DNA of 64,000 bases, from contig JAGTJL010000014.1 of the NCBI GenBank assembly GCA_020746875.1, positions 1,054,001-1,118,000 of the forward strand. The letters are read 5' to 3'. The notes under the pieces are model-generated. The model was not told the DNA's origin. It made no database searches and saw nothing but the letters and a program-made list of their open reading frames with translations. Made by a program: the position numbers and the translations under genes. The stretch comes from Rhexocercosporidium sp. MPI-PUGE-AT-0058. Its lineage: Eukaryota > Ascomycota > Leotiomycetes > Helotiales. Shown here in pieces: positions 41,754 through 53,522 of this stretch; position 1 is the stretch's first letter; the number at the start of each line of letters is the position of its first letter.

Positions 41754-42905
41754 GCCAGCCGACTAACTCAAAACGAAAGAAAGGACCACCACTTCTTTGT
41801 AAATACTTCACATTGTAGCAGTAGAGACCAGAATGATACCCGGTAGTCTGGGAAATGCACTCGGCTATCTGTTGAAGGTGTACGCATACAACCATCCAGC
41901 TATAAAATGACTCGTCCTATCATCGGGTACCTGCAGTTGTTGACATCTGTCCCCTGTACATCCACCCACCAATAACAAAGCGAGCGCATTTTTTTGCCCG
42001 CCTCGGCTTCTCTTCCTCCCAATCATCCTTCTCAACGTCACCTATTGCAGCGCTACCATATATTGAGATTGGTATCAACGGCTCACATGTACCTCATCCC
42101 AAGAATTTTTTATTTTTTTTACAGTCACGGAATATCAAGAACTTTAGCTAACTTACAGTAGTACCTCTTGCAGAGTTCTCCACGTGCCCGAGCCCGAGCC
42201 CGAGCCCCAGCCCGAGCTACTGCTTGCGCCACCATCTTTCGCTAATCTACACCCAGACCAGGCCGGCTCCGAAGACCTCAACGACATCCTATCGACTTAC
42301 ATTCCATCGACACATTCGCCAGCTATTATCTGAACGCAGTTATCTACACGACGACCTGACCCCGAACCCTAGCTTTGAAGACAAGCTGTTGCTTTATAAC
42401 GAGTTGGCATGCGCCCTTGAACTCATGCGCGTTCTTAGCCGCTGATTACTATTCCACTGACCACTCAATAGCAAGCAGCAAGTTCTAAATATTTATCTCG
42501 GGCTGTCTGGCTCGTGAATTGTCAGCCCTTTTAGGACGTTGCGGTATGGTGTGCAGGTAGATATAGACAAAACATGACAGGAATACGGAGGAGGTGTCCA
42601 GTGACAAGCTAGCTAATTTGAACTTTTACCCCTCTTCTCTCTTACTCTCTCTCTCTCTCTCTTCAAACAGTAAACCCAAAAGGCAGCTTCAACCTCCAAG
42701 CGAATCCATCCAGTCTACACCTTAGAAGAAGTTAAGTAAACAAACACCTTCACACGCCCCACAGAACCACCTCGAACAAAACTCGCCTAAGCCTGCTCTA
42801 CTCACCGGCACAAAAAAAGAATTCTCACCTTCCACCGCAAAAAAAAAAACAAAAAAGGTAAAAGATCAGATCAATCTCGGTGATTGATATTTCTACATTG
42901 TATTA
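41754..42905. other. intergenic with simple repeats
   Basis: Contains a GAGCCC repeat run at 42189-42220, a CT microsatellite at 42641-42663 and A-runs at 42840-42856. The open frame 42224-42445 has no known motif, and an alternative frame is equally open, so I call no gene. Confidence 0.45.
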
Positions 42906-43025
42906 TGCGTTCGCCGGGAATCGAACCCGGGGCCCATCGAAACTGGAACAATCTACCTACCTAGGTAAGTAGGTAGAAGATCGTCTTTTTGGCAACGATG
43001 GATTTTACCACTAAACCACAAACGC
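42906..43025 (-). tRNA. tRNA-Gly (GCC) with 49-nt intron
   Basis: On minus, GCGTTTG pairs with CGAACGC to form the acceptor stem. The D arm is GTTTAGTGGTAAAAT, the anticodon stem CATCG/CGATG with loop TTGCCA, and the T arm CCGGGTTCGATTCCCGG. The anticodon is GCC (Gly). A 49-nt intron (42941-42989) sits one base 3' of the anticodon, the canonical nuclear tRNA intron position. The A box (TGGTTTAGTGG) and B box (GGTTCGATTCC) are intact, so Pol III transcription is expected. The intron contains the self-complementary stretch CTACCTACTTACCTAGGTAG. Confidence 0.95.
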
Positions 43026-44042
43026 TCGATCATCACACCTCTTGGGAAGAGCTGCTGACTTGAGTGTGAGCTGCTTATTTGGGTACATGGATAGGGAAGT
43101 GTTTTGTAGAATTTTGGTTTACTGTAAAGCTGGTTCGTGGGATGCAGGGCAGAGCAGGGCGAGGCAGGGTGATGCACTGTGGTGGGGTTGCTAGGCTAGG
43201 GTTGGGATGGAAGGCAGGTCCACTTTTTTTTTCTTCGGTATGTAGGGCTGGATAAACTGCTTCGAGCTTGCCGAGTATAAATCTGTTTTGGAGCTATAGT
43301 ATCGTTAGGGTTTTAGATATTGAGGGAGGAGGGAGGACCTGGGTACGGTCAGAATCATGAAAATCGATTGCACGACCTGAAGCGGGGATGGCTGAGGGTG
43401 GGAGTGACCGCAAACGGACCCTTTTACGAGCATTTTACGAGCATTTTACTATGCCTATCCGCCTTTCAAATCAGCCATACAAACATGTTTCACCATTTCA
43501 GCTTATTATGAATCATCGTTTGAAAGTAAACGCTTCATTTATTGCCTCCACAACAGTTTCTCAAGTCTGATTTTTCCGTCTGCCTGCTGTCGCTCCAGAC
43601 ACCCTCAACAATCTGCTGTTTAACTCGATATTTACGAATGAGACCGCTAGATTATACTATTCCTTTTTAGCTTCTGCGGTCATTATTTGTTCTTTTCTTA
43701 TAGGGCCCGTCTCAGCTAGTTTTTGTCAACAGATTGTCAACATTGAGAAGGTCACATGACCCTACAATCAGAGCAGCATTCTCCTGATCATACATCTCTA
43801 TAGTATATCTCTGCATATCAATGTACTGAAAATACATACTTGGAGCGAAATAAATGTTCGATGGAGTATCTCTCTCTTTTATATCTCCTCCCTAATTAGC
43901 CGTCTGTTCAATATCAACATCTAACAGAGATGAATTTCAATTATCCACTTGGTTTCACTATCAATTTCTTAGAAATAGCATAAGTCTCAAAGAAACGCTG
44001 TCCATAAAATCGAACACCTATTAAGCTCTCGCTTGACAAATG
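43026..44042. other. intergenic, no gene
   Basis: No coding sequence recognised. A short tandem repeat TTTTACGAGCA occurs twice at about 43423-43446. A partial match to the 44-kb repeat lies at 43521-43543. Confidence 0.4.
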
Positions 44043-44090
44043 TTTTGTTGCACGTCGCAGATGAAAGTAAACAAAGCATTTATTCACCTT
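44043..44090 (+). repeat. 48-bp direct repeat, copy 1
   Basis: TTTTGTTGCACGTCGCAG...TATTCACCTT. It is repeated 90 bp downstream with few changes. Partial relatives occur at 43521-43543 and 44406-44425. Confidence 0.8.
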
Positions 44091-44132
44091 TCGACATGAT
44101 TTGGCGAACATGCCACTACCAAACTATGAAAC

Positions 44133-44180
44133 TTTTGTCGCACGTCGCAAGTGAAAGTAAACAAGGGAATTATTCACCTT
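44133..44180 (+). repeat. 48-bp direct repeat, copy 2
   Basis: TTTTGTCGCACGTCGCAA...TATTCACCTT, aligned end to end with 44043-44090. The spacing between copies is 90 bp. Confidence 0.8.
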
Positions 44181-44632
44181 GAACCACTTGGGCGCGACTA
44201 GAACGGACTATTGAAATCTTTTAATACAGGTTTGTGCATTTTGAAGGATCGGCAAGTGTTGAGAGCCACGCTACCGTTGCAGGTCCGCGGGGAAAGTCAA
44301 TGCTTTCGCTCGACGCAACATGCTCTTGCTTGAATTGATGAGCCATAAGGGATTGCATACCGACGGGTTATGATTCCAAATCCTCAGCAGTGCCTCCGAA
44401 GGCAGTTTGTTGCATGTCGCAAATGCCGATAATTTCGGGCCGATGAGACGGCGAGAAGCCGCCGTAGAGGTGCAAGCTCAACAATCCCTTCCCTTGAAAC
44501 ATTCAGTTGTCTAGGAATGACAAATAATCCTCCTAAACATTGAGAGACACCTTGAAAGCCATGTGCACATGAACATGAAAACTCGAATCCTTTATAAACA
44601 CCACCGAGTATCTGACCAGCACAATGATCCCC
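44181..44632. other. intergenic 3' flank of the ACC-deaminase-like gene
   Basis: Contains a third partial copy (44406-44425, TTTGTTGCATGTCGCAAATG) of the local repeat. No gene recognised. Confidence 0.4.
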
Positions 44633-45834
44633 CTACTCAAACAACCCCGAATAAGCATTCAAAGCCAACTGTCCTCCCAGATGAGCATATAAAACTGTAC
44701 TTCCATCGTTGATCTCCCCCTTCTTCACCAAGTCCATCATCCCCGCTAAGCTCTTTCCCTCATACACCGGATCCGTAATGAAGCCCTCCGTCTCCGCCCC
44801 AAATCTCATAGCATTCTTCGTCATCTCCCCGGGAATCCCATAACACCCATCATGATACCTCTCATCTAGTTCCACATCAGTCTCAGTAATATCCCCCTCC
44901 GCCAACCCAATCTTCACCCCCGTAAACTTCGCAATCCGCAACACCTGGTCCTTCGTCTCCTTCGGCTTCGCACTTGCATCAATACCAATAACCCTCCTCT
45001 TCGTTCCCCCATTCTTCTCCAACAGCTTAAACCCCGCAATCATACCCGCGAACGTGCTTCCCGTAACAGCACACACGATAACCGTATCGAAGAAAACACC
45101 CAGCTCCTTCTCCTGCTCCGCCACCTCGAAAGCCCATCTCGCGAATCCCAGTCCACCAAGAGGATGGTCTGAAGCCCCGGCTGGGATGTAATACGGCTTT
45201 CCGCCAGACTCAATGACTTCTTTTGTCAGATTGGCGAGGGTCTGTTTGTGCCCGATGCCGAATTCCGAGGGGTCGAGACGCGGAGCGGCGCCCATCAGAC
45301 GGGAGAGTTGAATGTTGCCGACTTTCTCGTAGCCGGGGTCTGTCCAGTCTACCCAGTGCTCTTGTACCAATTTTGCCTATTCAATTCACACATCAACACA
45401 GTTCTACGAAGTGAAAGTGGGATGCCATCACATGACAACAATCCCCCAAGGAGAGAGGGCTGAGGGATAGCATACCTTCAAGCCCAGCTTCGCAGCCACG
45501 CCAGCAACCTGTCTCGTGTGATTACTCTGCACACCTCCAATACTGATCAGAGTATCACATCCTTGCTCCAGAGCTTCGGGCACCAGATACCTATTCGCAA
45601 TTAGCTAGAATTTTGGAAGGGCAAGAATGGGGTAAATAGTACTGACTCCAACTTCCTCGTCTTATTCCCACCAAACGCAATCCCAGAGTTGCAATCCTCT
45701 CTCTTGGCCCAGATCGCTACTTTCCCACCCAGAGCCTCGGATATCCTAGGCAAGTGATGGACGGGCGATGGACCGAATAGGAAATCGGACTTGGGGATGC
45801 TGGCGAATGGTTCGGGGAGGGTTACGGGTGCCAT
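44633..45834 (-). CDS. ACC deaminase / D-cysteine desulfhydrase-like PLP enzyme
   Basis: Exons 45834-45647, 45590-45476 and 45376-44633 give 348 aa in whole codons, the usual family length. The PLP-lysine region [20 protein letters not shown] is at about 45-64. The phosphate/substrate segment [16 protein letters not shown] is at about 77-92, and the end carries [16 protein letters not shown]. These are hallmarks of the 1-aminocyclopropane-1-carboxylate deaminase branch. ACC deaminase splits the ethylene precursor ACC into ammonia and 2-oxobutyrate, and close relatives act on D-cysteine. Motifs favour ACC deaminase, but activity cannot be fixed from sequence alone. Cytosolic: no signal peptide. 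Both introns restore the family sequence. Confidence 0.9.
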
Positions 45835-46694
45835 TGTGCAGCTTGCTGTGTTATTTTCTTTGTCTTATCTTGATAGTCTGGGTCCGCGGAATATCTGGAA
45901 TTGACTGTAGAGGATTTAGGGGTTTGGAGTTTGTTTCACATGGAAAGACAAACATGTAAACATGAGGGGAGCATTCAGCTTTTGTTCCCCGGTACTAACC
46001 GGGCGGGTAAGCGTCGGATTCCACGAGGAGGAGGCTTCGGATAAGCCGTGCGTGCGATCTCGGAAGGTGGGGTTGAATTTCCACTTTCGGACTTCTTGAA
46101 GGCTTGGAGATGTTTTATGATTGGGTGGTGTTATGTGAGCGTGCGATTATTACGATTCGTGTTGTCTTTTGTAGATTTCACACCAATGGAGGTTCAGATG
46201 TGGTACTTCGGTAGGTAGATAAATTGCCGATGGGAGGAGTGAGGGCAACTACGCAATTGCCGGAGAAGGTGGGATGGTATGACATCTCTGGATGTTTAAA
46301 AGTTGCTTGGCAGTTGTCTCGTAGCTCATAATTCAATGTGCATTTAGGCTAACGAGACTCCGGTGCTAATGTCTCGCGGATTAGTACGTGATCCTCGCGA
46401 AAGACAACGGTGACTTAGCTGTCTCCTTGCAACAGGATTGGTCTGCTTTTAGTGTTCTCTCAATGCAATAAACATGCTTCACTGCTTCTCCAGGACGCTT
46501 TTTCAAGGCTAATTCTTACAGTAGAGCGTCGGCTCTTCTATTTTCCCATAGACTATTCAACCTAACATCATCTTGGTTGCAACTCCAGACCTCAGTCCTA
46601 CATTTTGACGAGCTCGCTTACTAGCAAATATGTTCTTCATTTTCTTCCACCTTTCTCGAAACAGGGTATAAGTACAAACAAGCATCCAGCCGTC
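45835..46694. other. intergenic between the PLP enzyme and 5S rRNA
   Basis: Promoter of the ACC-deaminase-like gene followed by unassigned sequence. No motifs recognised. Confidence 0.45.
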
Positions 46695-46813
46695 ACATAC
46701 GACCATAGATTGATGAGAAATGGGCATCCCGTCCGCTCTGCCATACACAAGCATCAAATCGGTGGATTAGTAGTTGGGTGGGTGACCACCAGCGAATTCC
46801 CACTGTTGTATGT
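46695..46813 (+). rRNA. 5S ribosomal RNA
   Basis: The 119-nt segment begins ACATACGACCATAGA and ends TTGTATGT, and its ends pair as the 5S helix I. Internal blocks GGGCATCCCGTCCGCTCTGC and GTAGTTGGGTGGGTGACCAC match the conserved 5S loops and the Pol III internal promoter. A long T tract follows at about 46830. Dispersed single 5S genes are usual in filamentous ascomycetes. The helix III/V segments differ somewhat from the versions I recall, so a variant or decayed copy is possible. Confidence 0.93.
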
Positions 46814-47479
46814 ACCCTATTCTTTTGCCTTTTTTTTTTTTTTTTTTTGTTTTTGGTGGGGAAATGCCGGTTTGTGGACATGATCCACCTCTACGACCAT
46901 TTGCCTATGACCTGAGTCTGAAATTCGATCAATTTGCTATACACAGTGCATTCAGGAGCGGTCAGCCTAGTCTTTTGTTCAATTCTCTCTTATGAAATTC
47001 TTTTCTAGGGAATACAAACAGGAAATGCAACGGCCATTCGTGACTGACACGGATATTTTGGGGGCCGTAAACGCGGGGTTGAATTCGCTTAAGCATTGTC
47101 AACACCAATTCTGGAGCGCCAGGAGCGACGTGGTGTAGCGAACTTGTTCATAGTCAAAAAGCAAGAGTTTTGTCAGTTAGTGTGTGTCTCTAAAATAATA
47201 GGGTCCTTGACTAGGCATGAACATTAAGCCTCCCGGATATCTACTTGAAATACTTTCTATGAAGACTCAAGCTAGAGCGTGGATGAAGAAATCGAGTGTG
47301 GGCATTCTGGCATCCACACATATGAATGATTACATTAAAGTCTGAGAGCGCTGGGTATTATCAAACCTTTCCTCCAGCAGCACTTCCAGGAAAGAAATAT
47401 CTGCGCCATCCTTCTCTCCTCATCCTACTGCTAGTACTCCAATCGATTACCCTGACCACAAATTTGCAGCAAGTGACAT
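46814..47479. terminator. T-rich Pol III terminator region, then intergenic
   Basis: TTTT runs at 46823 and a long T tract at about 46830-46850 follow the 5S gene and would stop Pol III. The remaining 600 bp to the sugar-transporter stop shows nothing. Confidence 0.55.
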
Positions 47480-49733
47480 CTACTCGAGGTCGTACAGAAG
47501 ACCTCTTGGCTTGACATCTCTTCTCAAGATCCACTTATTGAAGTACCACGGTAACATAGTACGGTAGTATCTAGCGTGATCTCTGACTCTGACACTGAAA
47601 ATAGTATCTAGTTCTTCTAGGGACAGACCCTTTGTCTCCTGTAAACAGAAGTAGGCGTACGTCCACCCAAAGAAGTTCCATGCTGCATACCAACCAAAAG
47701 CCTGTTCAAAATTTAGAATGACCCTCAAATATCTGAGAAGCGTGAGAACTTACACCTTGTTCAGTAAAAGCCTGAACGAGCGCTGGCCATGTCAAACTGA
47801 GGATAAAGTTGAATCCCCATGTCGTGGCAGTTGCGAAGGCCATGCCTATCTCTCTGATGTAAAGTGGGAATGCTTCAGCACTGTATGTGAAAGGAACAGG
47901 ACCTTCACCAGGTGAGTAGACAACCATGAAAAGATAAATTCCTGTTGCAACACAGGCAAGACGAGCCTGTTCGGACTCGATGAAAAAGCTGAATCCTGTG
48001 AAGAGCAGGAATATACCCATCAACGGAAAAGTGGTGAGGAGTAGGTTTCGTCTGCCGAATGTGTCAATGGTTTTGACAGCGGGAATCGCGACTGAAGTTG
48101 ATCAATTAGCACAGATCGACAAGTCATAAGATTGAAGGAAGACTTACAAAGCCAGTTGACGATACCCGTGCCAAGTGACACAAGTAGTGCATCGGAACGT
48201 TCGAATCTCGCTGCAATAAAAATCTCGGTGGAGTAATAAGCGATAACATTGACACCGCAGAATTCTACTATTGTCAGTAATGTCGAATTGCTGAGATAAG
48301 TAGAACTTACGCTGCATAAACATGACGAAGAAGGACGATTGTGCTGCACGACGGTTTCGAGGAACCATGAAGAACTCCTTCCAGAGATTCTTGCCTTCGT
48401 GCAACTTTTCTTCGATAACCAGCGACTTGTGAATATAGTAAAGGTCTCTCGCGGCCATCAGCTCGCAATTTCTGAATCTGCAAAGCGCATCGTACGCTTT
48501 GCGGTATCGATTCTTGGTCATGTACCACCGCGGGGACTCAGGAACGAAGTATACTTGCATGCAGACGAAGAACGGCGGGATGGACGTGCTGGCGAGCATA
48601 AGGCGCCAGTTCCAGTACGGGAAAACACCTGGTGTATAGCGAACCTTCTCAAATGCAACGGAGACGACAAAACCGAGCATGATACCGAAGGCAGTCCACA
48701 TTTGCCACATCATTGTCAAGGCGCCTCGAATAGCAGTTGGTGCACATTCGGCAGCGTAGACTGGTGTGGTGGAACTCTTGGCCCCAACGGCGAGACCAAG
48801 TGCGAAGCGAGCAATGAGGAGATTGTACCATGAGTCGGCAGCAGCCATCCAGATGCCCTTCGATAAATAAGCTTTTGTAAGTGGTTGCATGGGGAAGATA
48901 CGTACCGTAATGAAAGAGATAATACAGGAGATGAAGATACAACCTCGTCGTCCGAAGTAGTAGTTGAGGGGTTTGGTTGTCCAACAGCCGATGAGTGCTG
49001 AGCAGAGGTAGGGAGCGCCATTGAGAAGTCCCCGAAGCCAGACACGTTCAGTGCCAATACCAAATTCTTCCTGGAATGTGGGAACAAGGAGTCAGTTTCT
49101 TGTCTGGTAAATTGGAAGGGGCGCTTCAGTGTCCCAAGATCATAGAAGGACTGAGAGGCAGCTCCAAGAAGCGGGGGACGAAACAGTCCAAAGAGACCAA
49201 AAAAAAAAAAGGTCGCACGTACGAAATAGAAAATTTGAGCTCCATTCACAGCTGTTTGGTCCATTCCCTGAACAATAGCTGAGCCAGCACACAAGACTGT
49301 AAGAATAGAGGTCAGTGAGTGTCGGTGACATCACACACGTGATAAAAAGAAACTTACTCGTCATATAAAACATCATTTTCGGTTGCTTCCAGCGATTCGT
49401 AGTTTCCTTTCGAAGCCACTCTTTCTCATCTGGTGTGAGTTCCTCTATGTTCTCAAAGTCCTTGGGGTTCTGCGCAACAAGAGCACCTCTCTGCAGCAAT
49501 GGGAGGATGTCTCCGAGTTCTTTCTCTTTGGCAAAGGATTCCACATCGGCGAGAAGCTCATTTTTGTCCATTCCGGCAAGAGGATTCTTCAATTTGGCGT
49601 TAACGGCAACCATACCATGCTCATCGAGAGGACCTTCCTTTGCAACGAGAGAAGCACTTCTCATGTCTCTCCTCTCGTTTTCATCGTGGACAGTCTTCTC
49701 CTCGTCAGAGGAGCGAGACGCAGGATCCGCCAT
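47480..49733 (-). CDS. MFS sugar transporter (sugar porter family)
   Basis: Seven exons (49733-49358, 49296-49223, 49070-48906, 48857-48311, 48264-48148, 48091-47754, 47701-47480) sum to 612 aa in whole codons. A long hydrophilic N-terminus of about 130 aa is followed by 12 predicted membrane helices. Sugar-porter signatures are present: FGRRG in loop 2-3, PESPRW after helix 6, QFCGVNVIAYYSTEIF in helix 7, and IDTFGRRNLL in loop 8-9. The segment VQGMDQTAVNGAQIFYF in helix 1 is typical of a fungal sugar-porter subgroup with long N-termini. The plasma membrane is the expected site. The sugar cannot be told. The first exon's start is the only good ATG. Confidence 0.93.
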
Positions 49734-50817
49734 GTTGAGTGACGGGGAATTCGATGACGTCTGAGGTAGCTTGGGGATATTTTATGGAGAGAAGTTTGTC
49801 CCCAGAAGTGTTGTAGTGAAGGGGTTTGCAAGCTCAACTTGACGGGGTCTGTGATCATCTTATGTAGAAGAGAGACGGTCTTCCCCCACCGTCTCCAGCT
49901 CTTGACTCTCCACCATTCTACTTGGCGTTGGAGAAAAAAATGGATACAATTTCTTGTGTTCTTGTGGAGACGGGCTGTGACGCAAGGGTGGTGTGATGTT
50001 GAACCGATCGTAAACGGCGTACTAGCATCGGGTACCAAACGCCTTCCAGTCTAATTTTGAGTCTAGATTTTATGTTTCAGAAACTCGCCATAACTGAATT
50101 GTCTGTGACGATATTCGATTAGTTAGCTTTTTGTAATTCTCCGAATTGTGGTTCGCGCGAACTCGTAAAGTGTTCTTTAGGACTTTCTATTTGAGGCTTA
50201 GCATCATAAACCAACGCCATTACTAAAACGCACATGTGAGTACCGTTCCACAACCGGAACGAATACTGGATTGAATGCTCCTTGGCCGCATGTTCATCAC
50301 TCAAGAAGGGGAAATATCCATGATTATCATCAGCGGCGTTTAGTAGCGACTGAATTGGCATATGTAATTATGCAGCTGCGACAAGCAAACGAGCTGACTT
50401 GGCGACAGAGGCGGTTTTAATTCCACTACAGAGACGGCGGAAGGCTGAGCCTAAGGTTTCTGGCTACCTGGCAACTTGGCGTGGGTTGGAGGGCTGGCGG
50501 AGCTCCGCTCCACTTGGCGTATTCTTGGGATCGGGTGTGGCTGTTTACGTACAAATGTGTTACCTCTCCTCTCTCCTCTCTCCTCGTCAAAAGTAGTTGG
50601 GAAAGGGTTCCCCGAGCACTTTTGAAGTGGTGAAATTGATTGGGTTTATATTTTCTGTCCCTCCATCCGAAGGCCCGAGAGGCATCAATTGGCAACCTTA
50701 CGTCACTATGGATGTTCTTGGTCCAATCACAAATAGAGAGAATCAAATCTTGTACTGAGAAAGCTTGGTTGATCAAATGTATATTTAGAAACAAAATCAG
50801 CTCGTTGCTTATTACAA
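49734..50817. other. intergenic between the sugar transporter and the disulfide oxidoreductase
   Basis: Promoter of the sugar transporter and 3' flank of the next gene. A short CTCTCCT tandem run lies at 50565-50585. No gene. Confidence 0.45.
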
Positions 50818-51855
50818 TCAGTCCTCTACTCCTAACTGTGCCGCAATTCCTGCTGCGAGAAGTCCTCCTGCAGACAGGGCCACTGTCGCAGCCTTCATTG
50901 GCGTTGCAGAATCCCCTCCAGCGAATACACCTCGCACACTGGTCTCTTGGAAAGGGGGAGTTGTTTTGATATCCCCCTGGGGCGTAACTTCCAGTCCAAG
51001 TTGATCGACGAATGGTACATTCAACGCTCCTTTTGGCTTATGCGCCAAGAATCCTTCCAGCTTCTTCTCCCCATCCTCGAAGTGGACCTCAATTTCACCT
51101 CCCTTTCCACCCTTCACAAACTTAGCAATCTTTCTGGAGTCGATGTTCACATTCTTTCGAGTCTTGGAGTCGGGGTTGCACTGAGACAGAGCTTGTTCGA
51201 TATCTTTTGTGACGGAGTCGTTGTCATGAGTGTAAATCGTGACTTTCTGTACAAGGCGATTCGCGAATCGAGCCATGTGAAGAGCAGCTGGTGCGGGGGC
51301 ACAGTCATCCATGGCTAGGACACCTGCAGTCGATGCACCGCGCTCTTCGTAACCATGACAAAACAGGCAGTGGAAGCTTTTCCTGGTGTCAGCCAAATGT
51401 CGGGTAAGCTTACAAGGCATCGCAACTCACATTGCACTTCCCCAGCACTCATCATAGCCTTTGATATTTGGCATGATGTCCTTGATACCAGTCGCAAGGA
51501 CAACTTTTCTACCCCACCACTCCTTCCCTATCTCATCGGTGGCTTTGAACAGGCTCGTTCCATCAGCTCTCTCAAATTTCTCTATCTTTGAAATTGTGAT
51601 GTCCTCGAATGATGTTGTGCTGTAATGTGCAAGGATGTCTTTCCTAGCTGCAGCTCTGAAATCAGCTGCATCACGATGCTCCCACGTCAAAACTCCATGC
51701 ATATGCTTAGATTCTTGATTCCGATGGCTCTCAGACGAGAACACGATGCAAGTGTGGAGAAGACGAGCGAGTGACGAAGAGCAGGAAAGTCCAGCGGGTC
51801 CAGCACCAATGATGAGGACATCAACTGGTGAATCTCGTGATGTTTTTGGCGACAT
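50818..51855 (-). CDS. thioredoxin-reductase-like FAD disulfide oxidoreductase (GliT-like)
   Basis: Exons 51855-51431 and 51376-50818 give 327 aa in whole codons, the length of low-molecular-weight thioredoxin reductases. The FAD motif IIGAGPAG lies at about 15-22, the redox cysteines CLFCHGYEE at about 145-153, and the C-terminal FAD motif GVFAGGDSATP near 290. The CHGYE context is that of the GliT/HlmI group, which oxidises dithiols and is often found in metabolite clusters, rather than of housekeeping Trr1 (CATC). No such core gene is near. The start ATG directly precedes MSPKTSRDSPVDVLIIGAG. It begins a run of oxidoreductase-type genes. Confidence 0.88.
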
Positions 51856-52444
51856 GGTTGATAAATATGATTGACGGATATGATTGATGGTCTGAATTGA
51901 TAGCAGATGGGAATTCTTTGGTAGAAAATGAGATTATTTTTTAGTCGTTGCGTGTTTGTTTGATGAAGATGCGGAATAAATGCAGAGGCTTGATGTAGGC
52001 TTATATCTTCTTCCAGGAGACCTTCTGGAGACTTCTTGGAGACTTTCAAAAGACCGCAGAGGCAGTATCATCCGAGTCTCTTACATTGTTTGACGTAAAG
52101 ACTCCTATTGGACGAAGTGAAGGCATTCTGAGACTTGTCTAGTCATATGATTGGCTGCTTCGTACCAGAATTGACGGACCTGGACACAAGTCGCTAGCCT
52201 CGGAGACATTTCTTCGCTCATCATAATCGAGTTGACGGTCACCCTCGTTCAGCTCTATCCTTGTGGACCAATGGGTCGTAATCTTCCGAGAGGTGAAGTG
52301 GAAAGATGCTGGGAGGACCTGTATATTAGTATATTATAGTATCCGTTGAGCAAGAGAAAAAAGGTATGGATGTGCTTTTTCTCGGCCGAAAACTACGATA
52401 AAAAATATTCCCTTTCCCATCACTTTCATCTAGCCCCAAATTGA
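51856..52444. other. intergenic
   Basis: Promoter of the GliT-like gene and 3' flank of the metallo-beta-lactamase gene. Nothing further recognised. Confidence 0.45.
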
Positions 52445-53522
52445 TCAGAAAGTAGCAGACGGACCCAGGATTCCATAATCAATCCTCAAACTTTCAATCA
52501 TTACCCCGGCATTTTCAAACTGGAAAACATCTGCAGCAGCCAGCTTTCCCAGCCACTTCGCATTCGTCTTGTTCGCACAAAAGTCCGCCATGACATCCAG
52601 ATATACTTTGAATGGTGCCCATCCATTCCCAGGATTCTTGTCTTTCACTGGACCAAATAAAGCTGCAGCCCCAATATCTGGATCACTTGTCGCACTGGTG
52701 TTGATGGCATACTCGCAGTTGCTTTTAAGGTCGAGGACATACTCAAGTTGGATGAGAACGTCACCACGGGTACCCGATCGACCGAGATGACCGCCAATGA
52801 TGTGCCTGAAATCATAATCGAGAATTTGGTAGTGCGAACGTATGTATCCAGGGACGTTTTTTGTCTGTCCAAGTAGAGCAAATGGGGTCCACCCCGGGTA
52901 AATGACATCGACTAACATCAGCACTTTCTGCACAGGCGCATAGATGAAGATGTTGCCGATGATATGGTTTTCGCCCTTGTAGGTGAGTTCGAGCGTCTGA
53001 TTACCAACGCAGAGGGTGTAGGAATCTTTGAATATGACCTTCGGAACAGGACGATTGGGGTCTGGTGTCAGGGTCAAGTACCGAGCCGTTTCGTAATGAG
53101 CGATTGTGGTGACCTTATCTCCAAAAATGAAGACACCACCAATGTGGTCCGCATGAACATGGCTATAAATAACGTGGGAAATTGGGATTGACGTGATATT
53201 TCCAATGGCCCAGAGAAGCATGTGGCCGATGGTGGGAGGGCAGTCGACAACAATGACTCCTTTAGTGGAGACGAAGAATATCGCTAGAGGAAGGTCAGAT
53301 TATGTCACGCATCAATGGAACAAGTCTCTGACCTTGATAATTCCCCTCGGTGACCATGTAAGCGCCTTTTCCATATGATTCGATTCCATATCCTCCCGGG
53401 CCAATGGGTAACCCTTTCGCAGAATCTGGAATCGGAGCAAACTGAGGGATTCTATCAATTCCACAACCGACCGAGGTCGTAATGAGAATTAATGCAGTCA
53501 GAAAAGAAGATAGGAAGTGCAT
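52445..53522 (-). CDS. secreted metallo-beta-lactamase-fold hydrolase
   Basis: Exons 53522-53333 and 53283-52445 give 342 aa in whole codons. The N-terminus MHFLSSFLTALILITTSVGC is a signal peptide (lipobox-like cysteines are not meaningful in fungi). The zinc motif SHVHADHIGG lies near 100 and further likely ligands HIIGGH follow. The fold hydrolyses beta-lactam, thioester, phosphodiester or lactone bonds in different members; the substrate is not known. Asn-x-Ser/Thr sites suggest glycosylation. The intron sits between codons for NYQ and AIFFVSTKG and restores the beta-strand before the VVDCPP turn. It may act on an extracellular small molecule in concert with its enzyme-coding neighbours. 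Confidence 0.87.

Noticed and set aside
42224..42445. 73-codon plus open frame downstream of SLX1
   Set aside because: Follows a GAGCCC repeat, another frame is equally open, and no motif is seen.
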